A stretch of 64,000 nt of DNA, from NCBI RefSeq assembly GCF_023746555.1, contig NZ_CP098755.1:4596001-4660000 (forward strand). The letters run 5' to 3'. The stretch is from Brevibacillus ruminantium. Lineage in GTDB: Bacteria > Bacillota > Bacilli > Brevibacillales > Brevibacillaceae. Numbering within the stretch: the stretch's first letter is position 1; the number at the start of each line of letters is the position of its first letter. The notes beneath the pieces are model-generated. The model did no database searches, was not told the origin of the DNA, and saw only the letters and a list, made by a program, of their open reading frames with translations. A program made the position numbers and the translations under genes. Of this stretch, positions 15,366-23,649 are shown in pieces.

Positions 15366-15791
15366 CTATTCTATCAAATTTCGTTGACTTTTTTGCTGCA
15401 AGATTTCCATGAATTCATCCCGATCTTTCGGTGAGATCAGCACCATCTCGCCTACGCCGTAGGAAATCTCCAAGCGCTTCAACGATAATGCCGGGCTGGA
15501 AAGCAAACTGGAGGTTTTTCGAACCGCTTTAATGCTGGCAAGGGGAACGATTTTTTTGAAAGGGCCATAGTGGATAATCAATTCTCGCTCGGCAAGAAGA
15601 TAGCGAGTAGAGAAAAACATCCACAGAAAGAAGAGGGAGAGCGCCACTAACAGGATAGCGGGTACGATTCTTTCCCCGATACTCCGACCTCCCCCCAGGA
15701 ACATCAACCAAAGCCCGAGTCCACACATCGGCAGCATTGTTCCTACTACGACAGCCGCCAGCCACGCATCGATTTTTGAACGATAGATCAC
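15366..15791 (-). CDS. PH-domain (YyaB-like) small membrane protein
   Basis: About 141 residues: two N-terminal transmembrane helices (AAVVVGTMLPMCGLGLWLMF and VPAILLVALSLFFLWMFF), then a compact bacterial PH-like beta domain (RYLLAERELIIHYGPFKKI, LASIKAVRKTSSLLSSPALS, VLISPKDRDEFMEIL). This is the plan of YyaB/DUF1200-type proteins. The longest frame opens at 15854; the GTG at 15791 (VIYRSKID) has GGAG six bases before it and gives the usual family start. Function is unknown, possibly membrane-stress related as for other bacterial PH proteins. It has no partner gene nearby on its strand. Confidence 0.7.
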   Translation of the reverse strand: MIYRSKIDAWLAAVVVGTMLPMCGLGLWLMFLGGGRSIGERIVPAILLVALSLFFLWMFFSTRYLLAERELIIHYGPFKKIVPLASIKAVRKTSSLLSSPALSLKRLEISYGVGEMVLISPKDRDEFMEILQQKSQRNLIE

Positions 15792-15933
15792 GTTTTTCTC
15801 CACTCCCTTTATGGTCTTCTCTCTACCGAGTGCAACCGAAAGATCGGCACACATCCTACTTTATATAATAACATACACATCTTACATATATTGACTGCAA
15901 ACTATTTGAAAGTGTAATCCTGAAGAATCAAAT

Positions 15934-15960
15934 GAAAAAAGCCGGTGTTTTTCACCGGCT
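15934..15960 (-). terminator. Rho-independent terminator of the sigma-factor operon
   Basis: A perfect stem (AAGCCGGTG / CACCGGCTT, AAAAA loop) is followed by six T on the minus strand, 17 bases beyond the stop of the putative anti-sigma gene. Confidence 0.85.
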
Positions 15961-15976
15961 TGAAGGGGAAGCTTCT

Positions 15977-17566
15977 TCAGGGATAGATCAACGCCCCGCT
16001 TTTGGCATCAATGGAAAGCGGTTTTTCATTTTGCTGCGGATACGGATAGACCAGCTGCATGCCTGTGTCCGACTGCTCCTCTTGCTTCCCTGTGCGGTAG
16101 ACAGGCTCCAGCTGAACGTGCGCGGCAAAAGCCTTTTTCGCTTCATCCAGTGACAGGATACCCTCGGCCTTTGGCAACTGAGGCATGCTTTTTCCAAAGG
16201 GACCTGCCAATCCTGTAACGATCCCCCGGTTTGTGTCTACCGTTACATCGTACACGTGATTCACTACCGGAATCCCCTGATGCAAGCGATAAAACCGGAA
16301 AAGCGTCTGCTGCTGATCCTGCGAAACTGTGACGGACGCCAACTGTTCGATCCCAGCAGGCAAATACCGGGAGAGGTGACTGACAGCGATGCGCTTCGCC
16401 TCTTCTTCCCCCATTACATGCCCTTTCGAGACTGATGCGGCAGACAGTTTGCGCGTAAACGAAAGGAGATTCCCCTCTCCATCCAGCAAAATTCTCGCCG
16501 TATGCCCTCCGTCCCACTCCCAGACGTATTCCTTGTTGGCGCCGTTGATGAGGATAAACGGTTTGAGTCCGGCTTGCATTTCCAGGCCAAACTCCTCTCG
16601 CAGGAGGAGTGCAGCCCCCTGTGCATCTCCTGCATACAGCCTCTTTCCCTTTGGCTCGACAGCGTGGGTTTCTACCGCAGGATTGGCGTTCAAAGCTCCC
16701 GTGCGAGCATCTACCGCGTCCACCTGCAAGGGCTGATATCGCAAGGCATTTTTCTCTCCGGCCACATAAACCAGACGCAGCGAATCTGCCAGCTTTTGGG
16801 CCGCGTCAGCCGGATTGATCAACGCCTGCTTCGAGGAGGTGAGAGGGGGAGTTTGCGGTTCGCTTGCCCCGAGCGGGTGTAGCTCCAGCCCAACAGGCTG
16901 ATTTGCTTTGTCTACCGTGACAATCAGGCTGCTCTCGTCCAGAGAAATCCCATGCAGGATTTGGCTGAAGGCGACAATTCCCTCCCCCAGCCGTGAGCGA
17001 GCCGGGTTAAAACGGTATTCTTTGCTGTCTTCCCCCAGCTTTTCCCGCAAGTATTGCTCTGCTTGCTCGACCATCACATTTTGGTTTCCCTGCTTTGTTC
17101 CCTCTGCGGCTGCTACGACCCCGGCAGGATTGGGGTGCTCCTTCCCAATTCCTTTTCCTGATTTCGGAAAAAGCGGATTTTCGCCCGGGGCTATGCCTTC
17201 TTTCGGAAGCTGGCCTTCTCCCGGCTGACCGGAACCGGATGACACCTCTTGAACAGGGATGGTGCTGAGCCCCTCAGGTTGCGGAATCGTCGCGGCAATG
17301 TGTGGACGCTCGGCCGTCGTGACTGTGTCCTCCCCTGTCTGTATCTGCAAAGTTCCGCCCTGTATCCACACGCTCAGCAATATGGCTGACGCTGTGCAAA
17401 CAGAATAGGCCGTCACTTTTCTGACCCGCTCGATTCTCGCCACTTTCCTCGCTTGTCTGGCGAGCTGTTCTTCTCCCACTCGGACCCATTCTGTCCGCGG
17501 GACCGGCACCGTTGTCCGATAGCGCCGGAGGTACTGCTCAATTTTCTCTTCATCTGGCAAACTCAC
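15977..17566 (-). CDS. putative anti-sigma factor with YcdB/YcdC-type extracellular domains
   Basis: About 529 residues: a charged cytoplasmic N-terminus of about 70 residues (DEEKIEQYLRRYRTTVPVPR), one transmembrane segment (AYSVCTASAILLSVWIQGG), a Pro/Gly-rich linker and a long extracytoplasmic part with repeated YcdB/YcdC-like modules (about residues 180-340 and 370-529, ending PLSIDAKSGALIYP). The frame runs on upstream to 17587, but the GTG at 17566 follows AGAAAGGAGGGG and overlaps the sigma gene by 17 bases. This coupling, and the single-membrane-pass plan, are typical of anti-sigma factors. No zinc-binding ZAS motif is seen in the N-terminus, so sigma binding is inferred from position. 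Confidence 0.7.
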   Translation of the reverse strand: MSLPDEEKIEQYLRRYRTTVPVPRTEWVRVGEEQLARQARKVARIERVRKVTAYSVCTASAILLSVWIQGGTLQIQTGEDTVTTAERPHIAATIPQPEGLSTIPVQEVSSGSGQPGEGQLPKEGIAPGENPLFPKSGKGIGKEHPNPAGVVAAAEGTKQGNQNVMVEQAEQYLREKLGEDSKEYRFNPARSRLGEGIVAFSQILHGISLDESSLIVTVDKANQPVGLELHPLGASEPQTPPLTSSKQALINPADAAQKLADSLRLVYVAGEKNALRYQPLQVDAVDARTGALNANPAVETHAVEPKGKRLYAGDAQGAALLLREEFGLEMQAGLKPFILINGANKEYVWEWDGGHTARILLDGEGNLLSFTRKLSAASVSKGHVMGEEEAKRIAVSHLSRYLPAGIEQLASVTVSQDQQQTLFRFYRLHQGIPVVNHVYDVTVDTNRGIVTGLAGPFGKSMPQLPKAEGILSLDEAKKAFAAHVQLEPVYRTGKQEEQSDTGMQLVYPYPQQNEKPLSIDAKSGALIYP

Positions 17567-18089
17567 CAAACACCCCTCCTTTCTCATCGCCTAGGGATTT
17601 TTGCAGCATTTTCAAAGCCCTGTGGTAGTCGACCCTGACCTTGGCTTCTGTGATGTTCAGCAGCTCTGCGGTCTCTTTGATGGAATGCTCCCTCACTCCG
17701 CGCAGGATCACCACCATGCGATAGTGGGGCTTTAGCTTTTGCAGGGCTTCATTTACCATCCGCATCTCTTCTTTGCTCTCCAGCGACTGTTCGGGCAACC
17801 CCTCGCATGACTTCATGTCCTCCAGTTCATTTTTGGAGAACAGGCTGAACAACTTCTGTTTCCGGTACTGATCAATCGCTGCATAGCGGGCAATCGAAAA
17901 CAGCCATGTTCTCATGGACACACGCCCGTCATAGCGGGGCAATGCTTTCAGGAGACGTGTAAATACCTCCTGCGTCATATCTTCAGCGTCCTCCCGCCGG
18001 CCAGTGAAATAATAGAGAAACGAATAAACGTCCTCGTAATACGTCTGGTAAATGTCCCGGATTCGCTGTTCGAGATCCTCTGTCACCAC
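17550..18089 (-). CDS. ECF-family RNA polymerase sigma factor
   Basis: 179-residue sigma-70 family factor of the extracytoplasmic-function type. Region 2 is at about 10-80 (DVYSFLYYFTGRREDAEDMT, QEVFTRLLKALPRYDG, RTWLFSIARYAAIDQYRKQK). Region 4 is at about 115-170 (LQKLKPHYRMVVILRGVREH, SIKETAELLNITEAKVRVDY). It begins with tandem GTG codons behind AAGGAGGGGG. It sits between a secreted YcdB/YcdC-domain protein and a membrane protein carrying the same kind of domain, and overlaps the latter, its likely anti-sigma factor. The signal is unknown. A TGTAAC/CGAAT promoter before the first gene could be its target. Confidence 0.92.
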   Translation of the reverse strand: MVTEDLEQRIRDIYQTYYEDVYSFLYYFTGRREDAEDMTQEVFTRLLKALPRYDGRVSMRTWLFSIARYAAIDQYRKQKLFSLFSKNELEDMKSCEGLPEQSLESKEEMRMVNEALQKLKPHYRMVVILRGVREHSIKETAELLNITEAKVRVDYHRALKMLQKSLGDEKGGVFGEFAR

Positions 18090-18162
18090 TCCCCCTCCTT
18101 ATCGTTTTGGTATAGCGGCAGAGGTGACTTCCTTTTGCCCTGCATGCCAACCATCGCCGCAA

Positions 18163-19644
18163 TTACTCTTTCCAATCCAAAATTTTTCCTGTGACCGCAT
18201 CAATTCTCTGCCCGCGAATCGTATCGATCCCCTTGTACACCAGCTTTGCTTCTTTGTCCGTTGCATTCTTTAGCTCATAGACGAGCGTCAGCGGGAACTG
18301 CTCCACATAGCTGGCTGCGGCTTGCTCCGGCTTGATTGCCTGATTGGCCTGCGGGAAGCTTTTCGGTTCCGGGTTGCTGAGCGATACTTTGATAATCTTT
18401 CCAGACTCAGCATTCACGACGATGACGTTGCGCCACTCTCGCACCGGAATTCCCTCACGCACGAGAGCAAACTCAGCCTGATAGCTGTTGCCGTTCTTCT
18501 CATAACGCGGAGTTTCCAGCAGTATGATCTCCTTTTCGTTCTGCGGGAGATAGGTTTCCAGCTCCTTGATCGCAAGCGCAGGTACTTGCTCCGGGGTTAT
18601 CTTTCTTTCCGAACTCTTCCCTTCTTGCATTCTCGGGTACTCCTCGAAGTTAAGCAAGCGGTTGTCCGTCGTATTCACCCCGATGATCGCGATCAGGTCC
18701 TCGTCTTTCCACCATTCATAGTTTTTTCGGTTCGCCTTTGCCAGCGATTCCTCTTTCAAGCTCGCCCCCTCAGTCTTGATCCCCTGTTTTGCAAGGAACG
18801 ACGCGGCTTCAGCGGCATTTCGGATCAGCGGGGTCTGTCCCTTGGGCTGCACCTTGATGATTTGGCGGTATTCGCCTCCTGCTGCATCTTGACCTGTCAG
18901 AGCATCCAGCTCGCCGGAAAAGGCAAACGCGTAGCGCAAAAGCGGCCCATCCTCCTTCAGCTCATACTGCAGTTGCAGGTAACGGGAAAGCTCTTTTGCC
19001 ACCTGTTCCTTTGACAGAGCATCCTCCGGTTTTGGAAATACATAGTTGTCCTGCGGGCGCCCCTTGGAAAGGCCGCCTGTTTTGCCGATCACTTCCCCGC
19101 TGTTGTCTACTAGAATCGAGGTGCTGTCATTTTGAAAAGGGATGCCGTTGACCACCCGGGAGAAAACGATGGTGTCAGCGGAAGTGGTCATGCTTGGGTT
19201 GAATTGATAGCCTCCCATATCGTTTCCGTACCACGTCTTCATAAAAGCGGCAGCCTTCTCTTTTGCCTGGTTCAGCGGATAAGTGGAGAAGGGCGTCGTT
19301 CCTCCATTGTTGCGGCGAAAACCGGTCCATTCCCCTGTGCTGCCGTCTACGAACAGGCTGATGCGGGGATATTCCACGTCTTTTGCTTGCTGCAGTTGGA
19401 TCACAAAACGTCCATCCTCTCCAGGCTCAATGCTCTGGTGCGGGAATTGGGAGAGGTAAGGAAGCATTTTTCGGGCCTCCTCCACCACCTTCTCGGTATG
19501 CTTCGTCAGCGCTGCCACCTTGATCGGCTGACTGGCTGCCGGCTGGGCTTGCTTTGCCATCGCCTGCAGCGGGGCGGCGACTGTCATGCCGGCCAGCACG
19601 GCCAGAATGGTATATGTTTTTGCTGCGCTTTTGTAACGTTTCAT
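18163..19644 (-). CDS. secreted protein with YcdB/YcdC repeats
   Basis: About 493 residues. A clear signal peptide opens the chain (MKRYKSAAKTYTILAVLAG, then APLQAMA with cleavage after AMA). The mature protein has repeated YcdB/YcdC-type modules, each with a DG(S/E)TGEWTGFRRN-like strand, a KEKAAAFMKTWYG helix, and a YQFNPSM...TIVFSRVVNGIPF block. The second half repeats this (EIILLETPRYEKNGNSYQAE, LVREGIPVREW). The frame opens at 19671, but GAGGAGGA favours the ATG at 19644. It lies 73 bases before the sigma factor. YcdB/YcdC domains occur in spore-former surface proteins; their activity is unknown. It shares its domain type with the putative anti-sigma factor. Confidence 0.75.
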   Translation of the reverse strand: MKRYKSAAKTYTILAVLAGMTVAAPLQAMAKQAQPAASQPIKVAALTKHTEKVVEEARKMLPYLSQFPHQSIEPGEDGRFVIQLQQAKDVEYPRISLFVDGSTGEWTGFRRNNGGTTPFSTYPLNQAKEKAAAFMKTWYGNDMGGYQFNPSMTTSADTIVFSRVVNGIPFQNDSTSILVDNSGEVIGKTGGLSKGRPQDNYVFPKPEDALSKEQVAKELSRYLQLQYELKEDGPLLRYAFAFSGELDALTGQDAAGGEYRQIIKVQPKGQTPLIRNAAEAASFLAKQGIKTEGASLKEESLAKANRKNYEWWKDEDLIAIIGVNTTDNRLLNFEEYPRMQEGKSSERKITPEQVPALAIKELETYLPQNEKEIILLETPRYEKNGNSYQAEFALVREGIPVREWRNVIVVNAESGKIIKVSLSNPEPKSFPQANQAIKPEQAAASYVEQFPLTLVYELKNATDKEAKLVYKGIDTIRGQRIDAVTGKILDWKE

Positions 19645-19687
19645 GTTTGAGTCCTCCTCTTTTTCCTTCATTTTTGCTTCTGAACCA

Positions 19688-19720
19688 ATATTCGGATGAA
19701 GGAGGGGTTTTGTTACAATC
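19688..19720 (-). promoter_or_regulatory. candidate ECF-type promoter
   Basis: On the minus strand TGTAAC is followed after 16-17 bases by CCGAAT, resembling the TGAAAC-N16-CGT pattern of Bacillus ECF promoters. It lies about 45 bases before the ribosome site of the secreted YcdB/YcdC protein, and could be the autoregulated promoter of the three-gene unit. Confidence 0.35.
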
Positions 19721-19724
19721 CAGA

Positions 19725-19760
19725 CAAAAAAAAGATCCGGCTTTCCTGAGAAAACCGGAT
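19725..19760 (-). terminator. Rho-independent terminator after addA
   Basis: Stem ATCCGGTTTTC / AAAGCCGGAT with a short loop and an eight-T tail on the minus strand, a few bases past the addA stop. Confidence 0.85.
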
Positions 19761-19767
19761 TTCATCC

Positions 19768-22700
19768 TCAAAAGGCAAGGGCATAACCGCCAGCAAGCAG
19801 GTATAAATAGCTTTCGGACACCTTTTTTCCGACGATCTGCTCAACTGCTTGCCTGTAGAGCCGCATTTGCTCTCCATAGCGATTTGTCATTTCTGTGGTT
19901 ACCCACTCGGTTTGCTCGGCGGCCACCCTGTCCGTTTTGAAATCAAGCAGTGTCAACCGATCTCCCTCTTCCTCCAGCAGGCAATCGATCACCCCTTGGA
20001 CGATGATTTGCGCGCCGTCCGCGTGTTCCAGCTCCGGCTCCACCGCCGAAGCAGGGAGAGCCAGGGTAAAGGGCAATTCCCGATGGACGACACCCGCCCG
20101 TTTCATCCGCTCGCCCAGCGGCGATGCGAAAAAGTGAACGATTTGCCCGATCTCGACAGCCTGCGCCTGCTCCTCGGTGAGAAAACGGCAGGCCAGAAGC
20201 GAAGACAATTGCTCGCGGATATCCTGTTCGTCCAGCGGGCGCTTGAGGTCAAGGCTTTGCATGATCAGGTGGGTCACCGTGCCTCGCTCGGCAGCCGAGA
20301 GGGTTTGCGGCCCTTCCTCCAGCAAAAAGCGCGGCTTCTCCACGATGGTCGGCAGATGCAAAGGATACCCTCTGGACACAGCCTGCTCTCTTCGTTTAAG
20401 CTCACTGACCGTCCATTTGGTCATAATCTGTGAAGCGGCCTGATGCGGATAGCTCCAGCTTAGACGGCTTTCGATCAGCCCGGCGATCTGCTCATCAAAG
20501 GGCCGCTCGGGAACCGGCTCGCGGCGCGTGATCCGCTCCCAGGCAGACTGCTCGCCTGCCAGCTCCTCCGCTTCTTTGGCCAGCTCGTCCGCCCGGTGAA
20601 AGGCAAACGACCAGAGAGAATCATCCAAAACGGTCCTCACGCTTACTTCATCGCCGCTTCCCCGCTCTCGCGGATAAGCGCGGAGCGGACCGGCAAGCGG
20701 ATGGCGGAGCAGCGCTCTTCCGACCCAATCGAGATAGCCTTTGGCCTGGATCAGGTCTTCGTCCAGCAGCCTTTCTCCGTCTCCCTGCCTGCCCCACGAG
20801 ATGATGCTTTTACTTACATCCTTGGCCGTCCCGACCAGCACCAGCTTTTCTCTGGCCCGGGTCAGCGCGACGTACAACACCCGCATCTCCTCGGCGAGCA
20901 TCTCCCGCCGGAGCTGCTGGCGAATGCCCATGGCAGCCAGGCTGGGGTAGCGGACCTGCAAGCTCGGCTCTACCGCCATCGGTCCAAAGCCAAGGTCCTT
21001 ATGCAGCAGAAACTGGCTCTTCAAATCCATCGTATTGAACTGCTTTCCCATCCCCGCGACAAAGACGACGGGGAATTCCAGCCCTTTGCTCTTGTGAATC
21101 GTCATGATCCGCACGACATCTTCGTTCTCACCAATCGTGCGGGCTTCTCCCAAATCATTGCCCGCTTCGCGCAGTCTGTCCACAAAACGCAGAAAACGAA
21201 ACAGCCCTCTGTACGAACCCGCTTCATACTGTCGCGCCCGGTCGTAGAGGATGCGGAGATTGGCCTGCCGCTGCTGGCCGCCCGAAAGAGCAGCCACGTA
21301 GTCGAGATAGCCTGTTTCGCGGTAAAGAGCAGCAATCAGCTCGGCCAGCGAATCTCGTCTTGCCCTGGTACGCCACTCTTCCAGGCGAGAGAAGAAACGG
21401 CGCAGCCTTTTTTCCCAGTCTGCTTCCCCGGTTTGCTCGGCTGCGTACTGATGGACCGCCTGGAAAAAGGGAATGGCCGGGTAACAGATGCGAATTTGAG
21501 CAAGCTGTGGCTCCGTCAGATTGACGATCGGCGACCGAAGCACGGCAGCGAGCGGGATATCCTGGTAGGGATTGTCGATCACCCTGAGCAGGGAGAGCAT
21601 CACCTCTACCTCTGTCGCACTGAAATAGCCGGCATTTTGCTCGGCATACACCGGAATTCCGGCTGCCCGCAGCTCCTCCATCATCACCTCGCCCCATGCC
21701 GAGGTGGCACGAAGCAGGATCACGATATCGCGATAGGCGAGCGGACGCAGGCCTCCCGCCTTTTTATCAAAGACCAGTAGCGGCGCTTCCCCTGCTCCCG
21801 GCTCCATCCAGCGGCGAATGCGTCCGGCGATCAATCGCGCTTCCATCTGCGCCGCGCTGGCTTCCTCCAGTGTATCTGCCTCTTCCGCCGGAATTCCTTC
21901 GTCTGGTGTAGTCTCTCCATTTGCGGGTGGGGCACTTGCGCTTGCGCCTGCGCCTGCGTTCTCGTCGGACTCTTCCGGCAGATAGCGGTCAATCAGATGC
22001 AGCTCCACCTGCAGCCTTCCCGGTTCCACCTCCGGGTAGGACGCCCGGCAAATCAATTCTGCCGACCGGTCGTAGTCGATTTCCCCCACACCCGGGGACA
22101 TGATCTGCCGGAACAGGAAGTTGACGGCGTCCACCACCTCCCGCCGGCTGCGGAAGTTGGCCGCCAGATCAATCCGTCTTCCCGGCGCCGAAGCCCTCCG
22201 TCCATCATGACCGGCCTCCTGCTCAGCGCCTGTATCATAATGCAAATATTTATCCAAAAACAGATTGGGCTCCGCCAGCCGGAACCGGTAAATGCTCTGC
22301 TTCACGTCTCCGACCATAAAACGGTTGGCTGTCTCATGCGTGTCCGGTTCCCGCGATACCATCCGCAGGATCGTCTCCTGCACCAGGTTGATATCCTGAT
22401 ACTCGTCGACCAGCACTTCCACATACTGTTCCCGCAGCTGTAGCGCGATTGCCGACGGCCGCTTCTGGGCAGACTCGGCTGCCTCATCGCTGGCAAGCAA
22501 TCTGAGGGCCAGATGCTCCAAATCGCCGAAATCGACCAGTGAGCGCGCCCGCTTTTGCTGGCTGAAGGCGGCGTCAAATTCGCTCACCAAACGGGCCAGT
22601 GTCTCCATCGCCGGGGCCAGATTGCGCAAATCCGCCAAATACTGGTCAGCAGGGGTGGAGAAATGTTGCTCGATCAAATCGCCCAGTGTTTTCTTGATTT

Positions 22701-23649
22701 CATTGCGCAGCGCCTGCACCTGTTCTTTGAGCGCCGGGTCAGTATCCTTGACCGCTGGCAAACGGGCAAAAGCAACGCTGCGCAGGGCTTGCTCCACGGC
22801 TTCCCACCCCTCGCGGCACGCCTCTGCAGCTCGGACAATTCCGGCTGTCTCCGCTTCCAGCAAGGGCTGATAAGCGGCCGGGCCCTCTGGAGAAGAGGCG
22901 AGCATGATGGCCCGTTTCCCTTTTCCTGCCAGTCCCTGCAGCTCCAGCTCCAGCGATTTCAAAATACTGCGCGTCCAGGTCAAATGATCGATGCTGGCGT
23001 CTGCTGCCGTTGCGAACATGTTTGCCGCTTCCTTCAACCACTGATGCGGGTCGGGATTGCTGCGGGCAAACTCGTAGAGACGCAGCAACAGATTGACCAG
23101 CACCTGATCATCCTGCCCGTCCAGCATCAGATCAGCTAATTGCTGAAAGCCGGGGTCCCGCTCGTACCACTCTTCCAGCAGTTCCTCCAAAATGTCCTGA
23201 CGGAGCAGTTCCCCTTCCATCTGATCGGCGATGCGAAAATCAGGGTCCAGCTCTACGAGGTAGTAGTATTGTCGCAAAAGCCCCAGACAAAAGGAGTGGA
23301 TTGTGGTAATCGAAGCGCGCTGCAGCAATGCCAGCTGTCTGCGCAAATGGGCGGAGTGCGGCTTGTCTTTGAGCGCCTTGCGCAGGGCATCACTGATCCG
23401 GTGACGCATTTCCGCCGCCGCTGCATTGGTGAACGTGACGACCAGGAGCTGATCGACTCCGACAGGATCGCTTTCATCCATAATTCGTCGGATAATCCGC
23501 TCGACCAGCACAGATGTTTTCCCCGAGCCTGCAGCCGCAGCCACCAGCAGATTACTGCCTCTGCCGGTGATGGCCTGCCATTGCTCGTCCGTCCATTGCT
23601 CAGGCTTGTTCTGCGCTTGTTGTGGTTGCTGTGCTTGCTCCGCCATCAC
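19768..23649 (-). CDS. addA: ATP-dependent helicase/nuclease subunit A
   Basis: AddA, 1293 residues, the helicase-nuclease subunit of the AddAB complex that resects double-strand breaks up to Chi and loads RecA. A UvrD-like helicase core is visible: Walker A AAGSGKT at 39-45 (LLVAAAAGSGKTSVLVERII), motif II LVDEYQDINLVQETIL, motif III-IV region RFMVGDVKQSIYRFRLAEP, and IMTIHKSKGLEFPVVFVAGM. The C-terminal RecB-like nuclease carries LLDFKTDRVAAEQ. An insert of Ala/Glu-rich low-complexity sequence (ENAGAGASASAPPANGETT) splits the second helicase domain region. It overlaps the end of addB by 50 bases, so the two subunits are made together. Confidence 0.97.
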   Translation of the reverse strand: MMAEQAQQPQQAQNKPEQWTDEQWQAITGRGSNLLVAAAAGSGKTSVLVERIIRRIMDESDPVGVDQLLVVTFTNAAAAEMRHRISDALRKALKDKPHSAHLRRQLALLQRASITTIHSFCLGLLRQYYYLVELDPDFRIADQMEGELLRQDILEELLEEWYERDPGFQQLADLMLDGQDDQVLVNLLLRLYEFARSNPDPHQWLKEAANMFATAADASIDHLTWTRSILKSLELELQGLAGKGKRAIMLASSPEGPAAYQPLLEAETAGIVRAAEACREGWEAVEQALRSVAFARLPAVKDTDPALKEQVQALRNEIKKTLGDLIEQHFSTPADQYLADLRNLAPAMETLARLVSEFDAAFSQQKRARSLVDFGDLEHLALRLLASDEAAESAQKRPSAIALQLREQYVEVLVDEYQDINLVQETILRMVSREPDTHETANRFMVGDVKQSIYRFRLAEPNLFLDKYLHYDTGAEQEAGHDGRRASAPGRRIDLAANFRSRREVVDAVNFLFRQIMSPGVGEIDYDRSAELICRASYPEVEPGRLQVELHLIDRYLPEESDENAGAGASASAPPANGETTPDEGIPAEEADTLEEASAAQMEARLIAGRIRRWMEPGAGEAPLLVFDKKAGGLRPLAYRDIVILLRATSAWGEVMMEELRAAGIPVYAEQNAGYFSATEVEVMLSLLRVIDNPYQDIPLAAVLRSPIVNLTEPQLAQIRICYPAIPFFQAVHQYAAEQTGEADWEKRLRRFFSRLEEWRTRARRDSLAELIAALYRETGYLDYVAALSGGQQRQANLRILYDRARQYEAGSYRGLFRFLRFVDRLREAGNDLGEARTIGENEDVVRIMTIHKSKGLEFPVVFVAGMGKQFNTMDLKSQFLLHKDLGFGPMAVEPSLQVRYPSLAAMGIRQQLRREMLAEEMRVLYVALTRAREKLVLVGTAKDVSKSIISWGRQGDGERLLDEDLIQAKGYLDWVGRALLRHPLAGPLRAYPRERGSGDEVSVRTVLDDSLWSFAFHRADELAKEAEELAGEQSAWERITRREPVPERPFDEQIAGLIESRLSWSYPHQAASQIMTKWTVSELKRREQAVSRGYPLHLPTIVEKPRFLLEEGPQTLSAAERGTVTHLIMQSLDLKRPLDEQDIREQLSSLLACRFLTEEQAQAVEIGQIVHFFASPLGERMKRAGVVHRELPFTLALPASAVEPELEHADGAQIIVQGVIDCLLEEEGDRLTLLDFKTDRVAAEQTEWVTTEMTNRYGEQMRLYRQAVEQIVGKKVSESYLYLLAGGYALAF

